Source: DAOVFN01 sp964607835
Lineage (GTDB): Archaea > Aenigmatarchaeota > Aenigmatarchaeia > QMZP01
Length of the DNA: 64,000 nt
Assembly: GCA_964607835.1 (NCBI GenBank)
Contig: CAZSLL010000003.1
Coordinates: forward strand, 17,682-81,681
Reading direction: 5' to 3'
Position numbers and translations under genes: made by a program. How positions within the stretch are numbered: the first letter of the stretch is position 1; the number at the start of each line of letters is the position of its first letter. Of this stretch, positions 30,618-39,152 are shown piece by piece. The notes under the pieces were generated by a model. That model did no database searches and was not told the DNA's origin. It was given only the letters and a program-made list of their open reading frames with translations.

Positions 30618-30727
30618 GAATCCCCAAATTCACCTGGCAGAAACTCAATTCCCCAATTGAGTTGTGCGCCACTGCTTCTGATTCCCCCGAATCAGAGTTA
30701 ACTGATACACTTGGTTCCCCAACCAAG
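30618..30727. repeat. array of hairpins with CCCC (GGGG) loops upstream of ftsZ
   Basis: Three perfect inverted repeats with different arms but the same four-base loop: AACTCAATT-CCCC-AATTGAGTT (30642-30663), TCTGATTC-CCCC-GAATCAGA (30677-30696) and CTTGGTT-CCCC-AACCAAG (30710-30727). A weaker one (GAAT/ATTC) lies at 30618-30631. On the minus strand the loops read GGGG. They lie between the DUF218 gene and the ftsZ promoter. Confidence 0.85.
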
Positions 30728-30772
30728 CGATATTATATTCAATTCCTGATTTATAAAAGAATACGTAGCCGC

Positions 30773-31402
30773 TCAGTAGGTTTCCTCGATTCTCCCGCCC
30801 AGCCTCTTTGCCCGCTTCCCGGCAGCGTACGCATCGTGTTCAGAGTAAAGCCAGCGGTGAAATTCCTTCACTGTCCGGATGCCCTTCCTGGCCTTCCTTA
30901 AGCCATCAAGGCTCTTTCTCTCCCTGGTCCGCTTGAGCTCCAGCAGCTCTTTGTCCATTCCGGTATCAGGAGCCTCCTCAAAACCCAGCACTATGCCCGG
31001 GGAGGGCTTCAGGCCGAACACCCACTCAAATGCCTCCCTTGTCCGCTCCATGTGGAATTCCGAGGTCATGACCAGCATGCTCTCCAAGCCCAGGGGCTCA
31101 GCATGCAGGACACGGCAGAACCAGGCATTGCCAATGGTGTCTTTTGAGGCCTCCTCCGTTAGAATCCTCTCCGGCCTGATGCCCTTTCTGATGAGATACT
31201 CCGCTCCCGCACTGGACTCTGGGATGGGGAACCCCATGCTGTCAAGAACAGGGGGCTTGTTTGGCGTGACCCCGCTCAGGCAAATGAGGATTTCCCCTCC
31301 CTTCTGGACCTCCAGAGCATGGTCGAACCTCGCCATTGCCCATGGGCTGAGCTTGCCCCTGCTGTCAATCCCTCCCCCTGGAATGGCTATGGCCTGCCAT
31401 TG
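30773..31402 (-). CDS. YdcF-like DUF218 domain protein
   Basis: 209 residues from ATG 31402: AIAIPGGGIDSRGKLSPWA, then LSGVTPNKPP, a Ser-rich loop and MLVMTSEFHMERTREAFEWV, which matches the DUF218 pattern of GGG near the N terminus and a late TS-x-x-H-x-x-R motif. DUF218 proteins include the vancomycin-resistance SanA and YdcF; the reaction is not established. No transmembrane anchor, so cytosolic. The start is shared with a bidirectional TATA region at 31405-31417. Confidence 0.82.
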   Translation of the reverse strand, partial: QWQAIAIPGGGIDSRGKLSPWAMARFDHALEVQKGGEILICLSGVTPNKPPVLDSMGFPIPESSAGAEYLIRKGIRPERILTEEASKDTIGNAWFCRVLHAEPLGLESMLVMTSEFHMERTREAFEWVFGLKPSPGIVLGFEEAPDTGMDKELLELKRTRERKSLDGLRKARKGIRTVKEFHRWLYSEHDAYAAGKRAKRLGGRIEETY

Positions 31403-31437
31403 CATGATATATAATTCCCCTAAGCGAAGAAATATGC

Positions 31438-32115
31438 ATGCCCTCAATCCCCGAGTGCACGGTCGAGCAGATGCGCCAGGTTGATGAACTTATGGAGGGG
31501 GAGTTCTCTGTCTCCCCGCTCCAGCTCATGGAGCTTGCCGGCTTTGTCACGGCAAGGGCTGCAATGGACCTTTTCAGGCCGTCCCGGGTACTGGTCCTGG
31601 CGGGCAAGGGCAACAACGGCGGGGACGGTATGGCTGCGGCCAGGCACCTCCACTGCATGGGGGTTCGGGTGCAGGTAAGGCTGGCGGGAGACGTGCACAG
31701 GGAGCTCCCTGCCCTCCAGCTGGAGGCCTTGAACAAGCTTAAAATCCAAGTGGAGGACAAGCCCCTATTCCAGCCCGACTTAATTATAGACGCCCTGCTG
31801 GGGTACGGCGCCGAGGGCGAGCCCGGGGGAGGCGCGGCCCTGCTCATCCATGACGCCAGGAGGCTGTGCGTGCCTGTCCTCTCCGTTGACGTGCCTTCCG
31901 GGCTGGACGTGTCCGCGGGGAAATGGTTCGAGCCATGCTTCCGGGAAGCCACGGTGCTTACCCTGGGGCTCCCCAAGAAAGGCATGAAAAAAGACAGTGG
32001 GATAAAGCGCCTTCTTGTGGGAGACATAGGAATCCCGCCTGAGTGCTACCAGCGCATCGGCATCAATGCCCATCACATGTTCAGAAAAGGGTGCTATGAA
32101 GAAATAAAGGGCTGA
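31438..32115 (+). CDS. nnrE: NAD(P)H-hydrate epimerase (YjeF N-terminal domain)
   Basis: 225 residues, a stand-alone YjeF_N Rossmann domain: LMELAGFVTARAAMDLF, the phosphate loop LAGKGNNGGDGMAAARHL, LIIDALLGYGAEGEPGG and VDVPSGLDVSAG, with catalytic Lys and Asp regions present. It epimerises damaged NAD(P)HX. In most archaea this domain is fused to the dehydratase; here the C-terminal kinase-like domain is missing. TATA-like GATATATAATTC at 31406-31417 gives a leaderless start. Confidence 0.88.
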   Translation: MPSIPECTVEQMRQVDELMEGEFSVSPLQLMELAGFVTARAAMDLFRPSRVLVLAGKGNNGGDGMAAARHLHCMGVRVQVRLAGDVHRELPALQLEALNKLKIQVEDKPLFQPDLIIDALLGYGAEGEPGGGAALLIHDARRLCVPVLSVDVPSGLDVSAGKWFEPCFREATVLTLGLPKKGMKKDSGIKRLLVGDIGIPPECYQRIGINAHHMFRKGCYEEIKG

Positions 32116-32137
32116 GCGTGAAATGCCGTTAAGGCCT

Positions 32138-33625
32138 TCAGCAGCAAAGCGCGAATAGCCATGCAGGCATGAAGAGCACATCTGATTCCAGCTTTAAAGT
32201 CTTCTCGGTTATCATGATACTGAGCTCAATCCCTTGTTTCCTCATGAAGCTTATGAGTGCTGATTTGTCGTGACTCCCTGAAGCATCGTGTTTGACCTCT
32301 ATTGGTAGCACATATTTGCCGTAATTGATTATTATATCGATTTCCCCCTCCTTGGTCTCTGTGTAACCAACATCTACTTTATCGTGATCAGAAAGGAAGA
32401 ACTGAAGCCTCTGGGCATGGTTGAATATACAGGTCTCCAGCACCTTTCCCATCTCAGTCCGATTGTTGAGAAGGGTCTCGTTCAGTGAGCTCACGATGGC
32501 GTTTCTCAGTCCGATGTCATTGATATGTATCTTGTAGTCCTTTCTCATACTCTTCATTCCGCTCACTGAGAAGAACCTCGAAAGCGAAATAAGATATGCC
32601 TTCTCCAGGTAACCGATGTACTCTGTGACAGTCACCTTGTCTATGCCCAGGTTCTGGGACAGGCTTGAATAGTTCATGTTCTTTGACGTGACATCAGACA
32701 GCAGGTACAGAATCTTCTCTATATACTGGGTGTTCCTTATCTTATATCTCTTTACGAGGTCGAGTATTGTCATTTCCATTTTATCCTTCAGCATCCTGGA
32801 CGCCTGGGAATACGTGGAGATTCTCAGCAATCCTGGATAGCCCCCACGAATGAGATACTCGCTGAATCTTATCTTTAACTCTTCCTCTATCAGAGATGTC
32901 CTGGTCATGTTTTCCATGATGTCTTTGTACAGTTGCTTGGCATCCCCTGACTCGATGGACCTTCTCATACTGTTCCTCAGGTCAATGCTTATGTTCAATA
33001 TCTCTGGTCTGTGATTCCTCATATAGAAGCAGGCGAAATCAGAGAATTTCATTGTAGATATCACTCTTTTGCTCATTCTTCCTTGCAGGGGATTACTGGC
33101 TTCATATATCTCGGTGCTTGAGGAGCCTGAAACAAAAAACTTTATTCTGTATTTCTTGTCATAGAGCGACTTCATGGCATGGGACCAGCCCTTCATATGC
33201 TGTATCTCGTCGAGGAAGATGTATACAGTATCTGACATCTTCGCCAGCGGCTCTTTCAATACGTATCTTGTGTAGACTTCTATGCAGTCATTGATGATAT
33301 CGTCTGTTACGTTTTTCAGTGACGTGTCATCAAGCTCTACGTATAATATCCTCTTAGGCTCCACGCCCCTGCCTATGATCTCGTCAATTAACTGGAACAT
33401 TATTGATGTCTTTCCGACCTGCCTCGGCCCGGTAATTAGTGTTATGTGTTTGCTGCCAATCTCACCTCTCAGTGCAAAGAAATCCCTTCTCCTGTAAGGC
33501 TCTATCATCTCTTCAGGAACCTTCCCGCTTGTCCAGTGTCTGTTGAACGTGACGCTTAGGAGGCTCAACAGTTTCTGCTCATCCAGCTTTGGCTTCGCTA
33601 TTGAAGGGCCCTTTTCTTTGGTCAT
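32138..33625 (-). CDS. AAA ATPase with DUF4143-like C-terminal nuclease domain
   Basis: 495 residues from ATG 33625, about 27 bases after an AT-rich TATA. P-loop LITGPRQVGKTSIMFQL and Walker B VYIFLDEIQHMKGW, a winged-helix middle, then a PD-(D/E)xK-like end with DVGYTETKEGEIDIIINYGK and PIEVKHD. This AAA_14-DUF4143 layout is common in archaea and often autoregulated or toxin-like. Base composition is clearly more AT-rich than the neighbours, suggesting transfer. Ends 22 bases from the nnrE gene (convergent). Confidence 0.85.
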   Translation of the reverse strand: MTKEKGPSIAKPKLDEQKLLSLLSVTFNRHWTSGKVPEEMIEPYRRRDFFALRGEIGSKHITLITGPRQVGKTSIMFQLIDEIIGRGVEPKRILYVELDDTSLKNVTDDIINDCIEVYTRYVLKEPLAKMSDTVYIFLDEIQHMKGWSHAMKSLYDKKYRIKFFVSGSSSTEIYEASNPLQGRMSKRVISTMKFSDFACFYMRNHRPEILNISIDLRNSMRRSIESGDAKQLYKDIMENMTRTSLIEEELKIRFSEYLIRGGYPGLLRISTYSQASRMLKDKMEMTILDLVKRYKIRNTQYIEKILYLLSDVTSKNMNYSSLSQNLGIDKVTVTEYIGYLEKAYLISLSRFFSVSGMKSMRKDYKIHINDIGLRNAIVSSLNETLLNNRTEMGKVLETCIFNHAQRLQFFLSDHDKVDVGYTETKEGEIDIIINYGKYVLPIEVKHDASGSHDKSALISFMRKQGIELSIMITEKTLKLESDVLFMPAWLFALCC

Positions 33626-33629
33626 GTAG

Positions 33630-33683
33630 TATATCATGATTTACTTATTTAAATAATTAGGTATATCATGATTTACTTTTTTA
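33630..33683 (-). promoter_or_regulatory. two direct repeats overlapping the ATPase promoter
   Basis: TATATCATGATTTACTTATT at 33630 and TATATCATGATTTACTTTTT at 33662 are spaced 32 bases apart, about three helical turns, on either side of the TATA region AATTATTTAAATAAG. The core ATCATGAT is palindromic. Strong candidate operator for autoregulation. The rest of 33684-33814 shows nothing I recognise. Confidence 0.7.
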
Positions 33684-33814
33684 GGTTATATGAGTAAATT
33701 ATACTATACCTGGCATGTCCTTTTGCTGCAGAAACAATCTTGGTTATGAGAACATGAATATAATTGACTCTCCTGGATAGCTTTTCACAGGTGAGAAACA
33801 GGTACAGTGCTAGC

Positions 33815-35287
33815 CTATTTCTTTGTGCAGAAAACCATTGTGTCCAGCTTGGTCATCTCGTCTATGGAGTAGCCTATGCCCTCTCTGCCCATACCTGAGT
33901 CCTTGTTCCCTCCGAAGGGGAATATACCCACCCCGTGCGCTGGGTGGCCGTTTATGGTGACAGAGCCGTCCTCGAGCTCCCTGGCTATGCTTATGGCCTT
34001 GTCCACATCCTGGGTGAAAACGCTGGCGTCCAGCCCGTACTGGGATTTGTTGGATAGCTCCACTGCCTCCCTGCTGCTCTTCACCCTCATGACCGTGACA
34101 ACGGGGCCGAATGTCTCCTCCCAGGCAATCCTCATCTTTGGCGTTACCCTGTCCAGGACAGTTGGCGCATAGTAGAGCCCCTTGACCTTCCTTCCGCCGA
34201 GAAGGACCTTTGCTCCCTTCTCCCTGGCGTCTTCCACCAGGGCCTCCACCTTTTCCAGGGCGCCCTTGTTTATTAGCGGGCCTATGGTGGTCTTTGGGCT
34301 CGAGGTGGGCCCGGTCTTCCAGTTCTTTGCCCCCTTCACAATGAGTCTCAAGAATTTGTCAGCCGCCTTCTGCTCAACCAGTATCCTGGATATGGCGTCG
34401 CACCGCTGGCCAGAGAACTTGAGGGCCCCTGAGAGGCACTCCTTTGCAGCCAGCTCCACGTCAGCATCAGCCAAAACTATGGCCGCTCCCTTGCCCCCCA
34501 GCTCGAGGTGCATCCTCTTCATGCCTGCCTTCTCCGCAATCCTCTTTCCTGCAGAAGAGCTGCCTGTGAATGAAACCATGTTGACCTTTGGGTGGGACAC
34601 CAGGAAATCCCCTATCTCTGAGCCAGAGCCCGTCAGCACGTTGAGCGCCCCCCTGGGTACTCCTGCCATCTCAGCCAGCCTTGCGAACATGAGCATGCAT
34701 ATGGGGTCGTCAGAGGCTGCCTTGTGCACGACAGTGTTGCCCGCTGCCAGGGCAGGGGCTATCTTGGCCACGCTAATGAAGAGCGGGTAGTTGAACGGTG
34801 AGATGGAGAGTATCACTCCCTTGGGCTTTCTGGAAACCAGGGCGAACCTGCTTCCCTTGCCCACGAGCTCGCCCGGGATGTACTCGTTCCTGAACCTTCC
34901 GATTTCCTCGCACGCCAGGTGCAGTCTCTCTGCGGCTGCCTTGACCTCTCCCTCGCAGTACTTCACGGGCTTGCCTGCCTCCCTGGAAATCATGTCCACG
35001 AGGTCCTTGCGGTGCTCCTTTACCAGGCAGGACAGCCGCTCCAGCATTTCCACCCTCTTGTCAGCGCTCATGCCGGACATTAGGGGCCTGGCCTTCCAGG
35101 CAGCCTGCACCGCAGCCTCGGCATCCTTCTTGAGGCAGTATGGTACTTTGCCCACGGACTTGCCGCTGGCCGGGTCATGCACCTCTATGGTGCCCTTACC
35201 AGTGGCCTCTACCCACTTCCCGCTGATGTAGTTCCTGTAAGAAGGGGGGCTTCCCGAGTTCCTTATGGGCTTCCAGGGACTCGCCAT
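33815..35287 (-). CDS. NAD(P)-dependent aldehyde dehydrogenase, possibly GAPN or lactaldehyde dehydrogenase
   Basis: 490 residues from ATG 35287. Full ALDH layout: ISPFNYPLFISVAKIAPALA, SFTGSSSAGKRIAEKAGMKR, catalytic Glu in MHLELGGKGAAIVLADADVE and catalytic Cys in LKFSGQRCDAISRILVEQ. The sequence SGQRCDA at the nucleophile is typical of non-phosphorylating glyceraldehyde-3-phosphate and lactaldehyde dehydrogenases of archaea. Substrate remains open between these. An ATG at 35347 was rejected because TATA-like sequence lies between it and 35287. Confidence 0.88.
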   Translation of the reverse strand: MASPWKPIRNSGSPPSYRNYISGKWVEATGKGTIEVHDPASGKSVGKVPYCLKKDAEAAVQAAWKARPLMSGMSADKRVEMLERLSCLVKEHRKDLVDMISREAGKPVKYCEGEVKAAAERLHLACEEIGRFRNEYIPGELVGKGSRFALVSRKPKGVILSISPFNYPLFISVAKIAPALAAGNTVVHKAASDDPICMLMFARLAEMAGVPRGALNVLTGSGSEIGDFLVSHPKVNMVSFTGSSSAGKRIAEKAGMKRMHLELGGKGAAIVLADADVELAAKECLSGALKFSGQRCDAISRILVEQKAADKFLRLIVKGAKNWKTGPTSSPKTTIGPLINKGALEKVEALVEDAREKGAKVLLGGRKVKGLYYAPTVLDRVTPKMRIAWEETFGPVVTVMRVKSSREAVELSNKSQYGLDASVFTQDVDKAISIARELEDGSVTINGHPAHGVGIFPFGGNKDSGMGREGIGYSIDEMTKLDTMVFCTKK

Positions 35288-35378
35288 GTTATCAATTATA
35301 TACTTGCCAGAGCCGCAATATAAGTGTTGAGCCGGGCCGGGAGCCATTTAAATACCCCTGATTCAAAAGTAAGGTTGC

Positions 35379-35723
35379 AGGGGACCTCCAGCCACGGGGT
35401 TAGGCCTACCGTACCTTCTGGTGACAAACGGTCTATATGCCCCCTCCCGGAAGGGAGCAGGCAGGACATATGGTCGGCTGTAGCCCATGGATGGTTCTGC
35501 GAAGGATGCGCGGGCCCTTCCTTCCAACTGCGAAGCCCTGTCCCCCAGGGTTGTTGGTGCGGTGAACCGAGTCAGGCGGGGAACCGAGCAGCTCTAAGCG
35601 CCCGCTCTGAAAGGAGCCGGCAGGAGTCGCTGCATTGATGATGCTTGGGGGGTCAACGGGGTGGAGGCGGAAGGCAGTTCAGTTTGCGCCCCTGAGCGGG
35701 GTCTACCATGGGCACGTCCCCTG
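35379..35723 (+). ncRNA. ffs: signal recognition particle RNA (7S)
   Basis: Terminal helix AGGGGAC (35379-35385) pairs with GTCCCCT (35716-35722). Helix 8 is diagnostic: GTCAGG, CGG-GGAA-CCG and AGCAGC at about 35570-35597, preceded by GGTGAACCGA. A second GGAA-capped hairpin CTCCC-GGAA-GGGAG lies at 35444-35458. Length about 345 nt, somewhat longer than the roughly 300 nt typical of archaea. TATA-like CATTTAAATACCCC (35345-35358) lies 25-30 bases upstream and a T-rich stretch follows. Confidence 0.9.
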
Positions 35724-35762
35724 TATATTTTCCTTAAGTCCTTTCAATGACATATGATAATC

Positions 35763-35918
35763 ATGAACAAGTATCCTGTTTATGATGAGGACTGCACCAC
35801 GCTTCCCTGCTGCGCCAAGAAGCATGCTTACCAGGACCGGGAGGGGGATGCATATAAGGTGGCCCCTTCCTGCGACCCCTTCACAGAGTGCGCATGGAAA
35901 ATAAAAGATGACGAGTGA
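35763..35918 (+). CDS. 51-residue cysteine-rich protein
   Basis: MNKYPVYDEDCTTLPCCAKK then a second half with SCDPFTECAW. Five Cys in 51 residues suggest a metal-binding or disulfide-rich protein. It lies 39 bases after the SRP RNA and ends just before the convergent deacylase gene. Not recognised. Confidence 0.55.
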   Translation: MNKYPVYDEDCTTLPCCAKKHAYQDREGDAYKVAPSCDPFTECAWKIKDDE

Positions 35919-35921
35919 TAG

Positions 35922-36389
35922 CTACTTCCTGACCCTCACCATTTTCCCCTCGTTGGTCCTTTGTATCTCCTCTGGCGAGACCCTCACAAGTGAGTTCTCA
36001 GAGCCCCCTGATGTCCACACCAGCTCCTTGTCCATGACCATGGGGTCAATGAGGAAGGTGGCCTGGTATCCGAACGAAGGGAGCCCGCCGCATGGGTATC
36101 CGGTCTTTTCGAGGATTTCCTCAGGGCCGGCGGCACGCGGTCTCTCCCCAAGGCCGAGTGCTATGGCCACCCTCTTTGTGCTGGCCCTGTCCTCCCCCTT
36201 CACTATAGCCACGATTGCCCTGTCCTGGCTGTCCAGCATGCATATGTTCTTGATGAAGTCCTGCGGGTCTGCCCCCGCCGCCCGTGCTGCCTCCTCAACT
36301 GAGTGGCAGGATTCCTGGAAACGGAAATATTTTGCCTGGATTCCCTTCTCCTTCATGAACGCCCTGAGCCTGTCCTCTGAACTGCTCAT
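35922..36389 (-). CDS. YbaK/EbsC-family aminoacyl-tRNA deacylase
   Basis: 155 residues from ATG 36389. YbaK fold with SCHSVEEAARAAGADPQDF, FIKNICMLDSQDRAIVAIVK, the conserved Lys/Gly pocket in GYPCGGLPSFGYQATFLIDP and VWTSGGSENSLVRVSPEEI. These enzymes hydrolyse mischarged tRNA, such as Cys-tRNA-Pro. TATA on the minus strand at 36410-36423, shared with the divergent gene at 36442, supports the start. Confidence 0.88.
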   Translation of the reverse strand: MSSSEDRLRAFMKEKGIQAKYFRFQESCHSVEEAARAAGADPQDFIKNICMLDSQDRAIVAIVKGEDRASTKRVAIALGLGERPRAAGPEEILEKTGYPCGGLPSFGYQATFLIDPMVMDKELVWTSGGSENSLVRVSPEEIQRTNEGKMVRVRK

Positions 36390-36441
36390 GACAAGGAATT
36401 GGTGGGGAAGGAAATAAAAGATGGCTTTGCGAATCTCAAGC

Positions 36442-36693
36442 ATGAGCGGACATCGGAAATACCAGATTCATCTTGGAGCAGGCTCTGAGGGCAGGGCAAA
36501 GCAGATAACAGACTACCTCCTTGAGGACCCGGGACCCTCGAGCATACTCGGCATGGGGTATTCCCCCAGCACTGGAATAATGGAAATCAGAATGCTCGGG
36601 AAGCTTGGCGAATCCATGACAGGGAAGCGGCTCATGGAGAAATACAGGTGCAGGTTGGTCATGGAAAGAAATGATGAGAAAAGTCGTTTCTGA
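36442..36693 (+). CDS. small hypothetical protein
   Basis: 83 residues: MSGHRKYQIHLGAGSEGRAK, mixed alpha/beta and basic. TATA-like GGAAATAAAAG at 36409-36419 precedes the ATG by about 25 bases, giving a leaderless start and supporting expression. It converges on trmO. Family unknown. Confidence 0.55.
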   Translation: MSGHRKYQIHLGAGSEGRAKQITDYLLEDPGPSSILGMGYSPSTGIMEIRMLGKLGESMTGKRLMEKYRCRLVMERNDEKSRF

Positions 36694-36694
36694 A

Positions 36695-37186
36695 TCATGA
36701 TTCTGTTGAGAATCTTCCATCATCCCTTATGCATTTCCCCTTGTCGAGCGCTCTTTCCAACCAGCCCCTCCTTATGCCCTCTATCGGGCTGAACTCAGGC
36801 ACGAAGGGCTTGATGTCAAGGAGCGGGGTGTTGTCAAGGGCATCGATCCCCTCCACCTCCAGAACGCTTCCCTTTACTGATATCAGGCGCACAACGGATA
36901 TGCCTATGGGATTCGGCCTTGACGGGGAGCGCGTAGCGAACACCCCCCTCTCCTCGCTGTCCATGAAGGGCCTCACAACCAGTGGGCGTCCCCGGGCCAG
37001 GTGGGTATGGTAGACAATCGTAATGTGCGAGAATCCCTCCAGGTCTTTCAGCCCATCCTTGTATTCAGGGAGGAGCTCGATTCTTCCCCTGGCATTTTCA
37101 GAAAAAACTGGCTGGATAGGGGTTCCCTTGGGACTCCTGAAGGGGCTCCTTATGACCCCTATGGGACTGAATCTGACGATTTCCAT
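36695..37186 (-). CDS. trmO: tRNA m6t6A37 methyltransferase TrmO (TsaA)
   Basis: 163 residues from ATG 37186, preceded by AGGTGA. TsaA beta barrel: FSPIGVIRSPFRSPKGTPIQ, GRIELLPEYKDGLKDLEGFS, and FATRSPSRPNPIGISVVRL, the SAM-binding signature. The enzyme N6-methylates t6A37 in tRNA. It follows the GGR gene by 9 bases and is probably co-transcribed. A GTG at 37195 is an alternative start. Confidence 0.92.
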   Translation of the reverse strand: MEIVRFSPIGVIRSPFRSPKGTPIQPVFSENARGRIELLPEYKDGLKDLEGFSHITIVYHTHLARGRPLVVRPFMDSEERGVFATRSPSRPNPIGISVVRLISVKGSVLEVEGIDALDNTPLLDIKPFVPEFSPIEGIRRGWLERALDKGKCIRDDGRFSTES

Positions 37187-37195
37187 TCCATTCAC

Positions 37196-38380
37196 CTAGA
37201 CCAGCTTCCTGGCCACGCTTATCAGGGCAGGCCTCTTCATGAGGAGCTTTGCGAGCATGGAGAACCCCTTTGCCTTTGAGAAGTCCACCAGGCTCTCGCC
37301 ATCGAGGTTCTCTGCCAGCCAGTTCAGGTCATCATCATTCAGGCACTCCACCGCCATCCTGAGCTTAAGCACCTTGTTCAGCATGTTGCCCCTCTCCTTC
37401 CACCACCTTTCGTTGTATATGGATAGGAATGCCTCTGAGAAGTCCCCGGCTTCCCTGGCCTCTGCCGCAAGCTCGCCTGCCAGCCTTCCACCCACCCAGG
37501 CTTCTGCCATCCCGCCTCCGTGGATGGGGTTGACCTGATGGGCCGCGTCACCCACTATAATCATGTTGTCTCTGACCATGTTCTCCATGAGACCTCCCAC
37601 AGGAACCCCTCCTGAGTTGGCCTCCAGAACAGAGCCCTTCCTCAGGCCAGGCCTGCTCTCTATGAAATCCCTGAGGTACTCCAGCGCTGGCTTCTTTGCA
37701 AATGGCCTCCTCACCCCTATGCCCACGTTTGCCACGCCCTTTCCCTTGGGGAATATCCAGACATAGCCTCCCGGGGCCACCTCGTTGCCGAAGTAAAGCT
37801 CTATCCTGTCAGGGTCTATATCAATTCCGGCCATCTCGAACTGCGCCCCGCTGGCTATGTCAGAGAGCTTGAGCGTTGTATCCACGCCCGCCATCCTGGC
37901 CACCGTGGACTCCACCCCGTCAGCCGCTATTATGAGGGGGGCCTTTACCTTCCATTTCCTGCCCGAGGTCTCGAGCTCCGCGCCTGAGATTATTCCGTCC
38001 TCCTCCAGGAGACCTGTTACCTCGGTCCTGGCCATGACCCTGGCCCCCGCCCGCACGGCGAGCTCGGCCAGGTACTTGTCGAATATCTTCCTCTCTATGA
38101 CCCAGCCCTCAGGGCCCTCCCTGTAGTCCACCCTCACGAGCTTTCCACTGGGGGCGTAGCATGTGGCCCCCTTTATGGTCTGCCTCACCCATTCCGGCCG
38201 GGGCTCAATGCCCATCCTCCCTGCAGAGCTCTTTGATAGGCCCTCGCCGCACCTCTTGGGCGAGCCTATCTCCTGCCTTTTCTCAACCATGAGCACTCTC
38301 AGGCCCTTCTCTGCAGCGGCCTTTGCCGCCCCTGAGCCCCCCGGGCCCGCGCCAACAACAATCACGTCATATGTCTCCAT
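37196..38380 (-). CDS. geranylgeranyl reductase family FAD enzyme
   Basis: 394 residues. N-terminal FAD site YDVIVVGAGPGGSGAAKAAA, ERKIFDKYLAELAVRAGARV, and the late GDAAHQVNPIHGGGMAEAW. This is the archaeal enzyme type that hydrogenates the isoprenoid chains of membrane lipids, here probably digeranylgeranylglycerophospholipid reductase. It begins 2 bases after the stop of a small ferredoxin gene, its likely electron donor. Confidence 0.92.
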   Translation of the reverse strand: METYDVIVVGAGPGGSGAAKAAAEKGLRVLMVEKRQEIGSPKRCGEGLSKSSAGRMGIEPRPEWVRQTIKGATCYAPSGKLVRVDYREGPEGWVIERKIFDKYLAELAVRAGARVMARTEVTGLLEEDGIISGAELETSGRKWKVKAPLIIAADGVESTVARMAGVDTTLKLSDIASGAQFEMAGIDIDPDRIELYFGNEVAPGGYVWIFPKGKGVANVGIGVRRPFAKKPALEYLRDFIESRPGLRKGSVLEANSGGVPVGGLMENMVRDNMIIVGDAAHQVNPIHGGGMAEAWVGGRLAGELAAEAREAGDFSEAFLSIYNERWWKERGNMLNKVLKLRMAVECLNDDDLNWLAENLDGESLVDFSKAKGFSMLAKLLMKRPALISVARKLV

Positions 38381-38381
38381 T

Positions 38382-38561
38382 CTAACCCTTCCCCAGGCTG
38401 AGCGCGTTCACAGGGCAGAAGCTCACGCATATGCCGCAGCCCACGCATTTCTCCCTGTCGCACTCTATCCCGTGCTCTGTGAGCCTGAGCGCGGAATGCG
38501 GGCACACAGCCACGCAGCCGGAGCATCTCAGGCAAAGCCGCTGGTCAGCCTTCACAGTCAT
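38382..38561 (-). CDS. two-cluster 4Fe-4S ferredoxin
   Basis: 59 residues. Two cluster motifs, CLRCSGCVAVCPHSA and CVGCGICVSFCPVNA, carry eight Cys in the standard spacing apart from a shortened first motif. Its position directly before the geranylgeranyl reductase gene points to it being the reductant for lipid saturation, as shown for a Methanosarcina pair (from memory). Confidence 0.9.
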   Translation of the reverse strand: MTVKADQRLCLRCSGCVAVCPHSALRLTEHGIECDREKCVGCGICVSFCPVNALSLGKG

Positions 38562-38719
38562 ATGAAAAAACCCCCGATAATAGGTTTTTTTGCCTTCAAT
38601 CCTTTAAATGCATATCCAGAACAGGGGCTGGAAGGCGAAAACAAAAGAAAAAGAGGGTGAACGGCATCATTGTCTGCCCGTTTCCAGCCGTTGCTGCTAT
38701 CCATCTATCCGGGACTGAT

Positions 38720-39076
38720 TCATGCTACAGGGTTTCGTCCCATGGTGTAAATAGCCTTCAGAGCCACAACAAGAGCTGCAGGGGCAACGAATGCCGCCAG
38801 GTAAAGCACCATGCTTGCTAGGTAGGAACCAATCAACGGTATGGTCGAGAGGTTCGCAGCTCCCACAGCAATCAATGCGATTGCTGCGATAAGGAAGTCA
38901 GTGACTTCCTTGGCGCTGATGTTAAGGAAACCAACTACCAGGCCCAGTACCACGAGCACGATGCCCACGTATCCCTGCATTGTTGCATCGAGCGCGCCTG
39001 CTCCGAGGCCTGATATTATGGCTATCAGTACACCTAAGATGAATGCCCAACTTCCTAAGGAGTTGTTCATTTCCAT
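38720..39076 (-). CDS. four-helix membrane protein of unknown function
   Basis: 118 residues with four hydrophobic helices and almost no loops (FILGVLIAIISGLGAGALDA, GIVLVVLGLVVGFLNI). TATA-like ACTTATAAACAG lies at about 39107-39118. Comparable small membrane proteins occur repeatedly in DPANN genomes. The gap 38562-38719 holds no gene. Confidence 0.65.
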   Translation of the reverse strand: MEMNNSLGSWAFILGVLIAIISGLGAGALDATMQGYVGIVLVVLGLVVGFLNISAKEVTDFLIAAIALIAVGAANLSTIPLIGSYLASMVLYLAAFVAPAALVVALKAIYTMGRNPVA

Positions 39077-39152
39077 CTAGCCACCGATATATAATTGGGC
39101 ATGCCTGTTTATAAGTATTGTTCGACATATGGCGTATTTTCGGGGCAAAAGC

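Noticed and set aside
30618..30727. Hairpin array as a CRISPR
   Set aside because: Arms differ in sequence and spacers are not of constant length; only the loop is shared.
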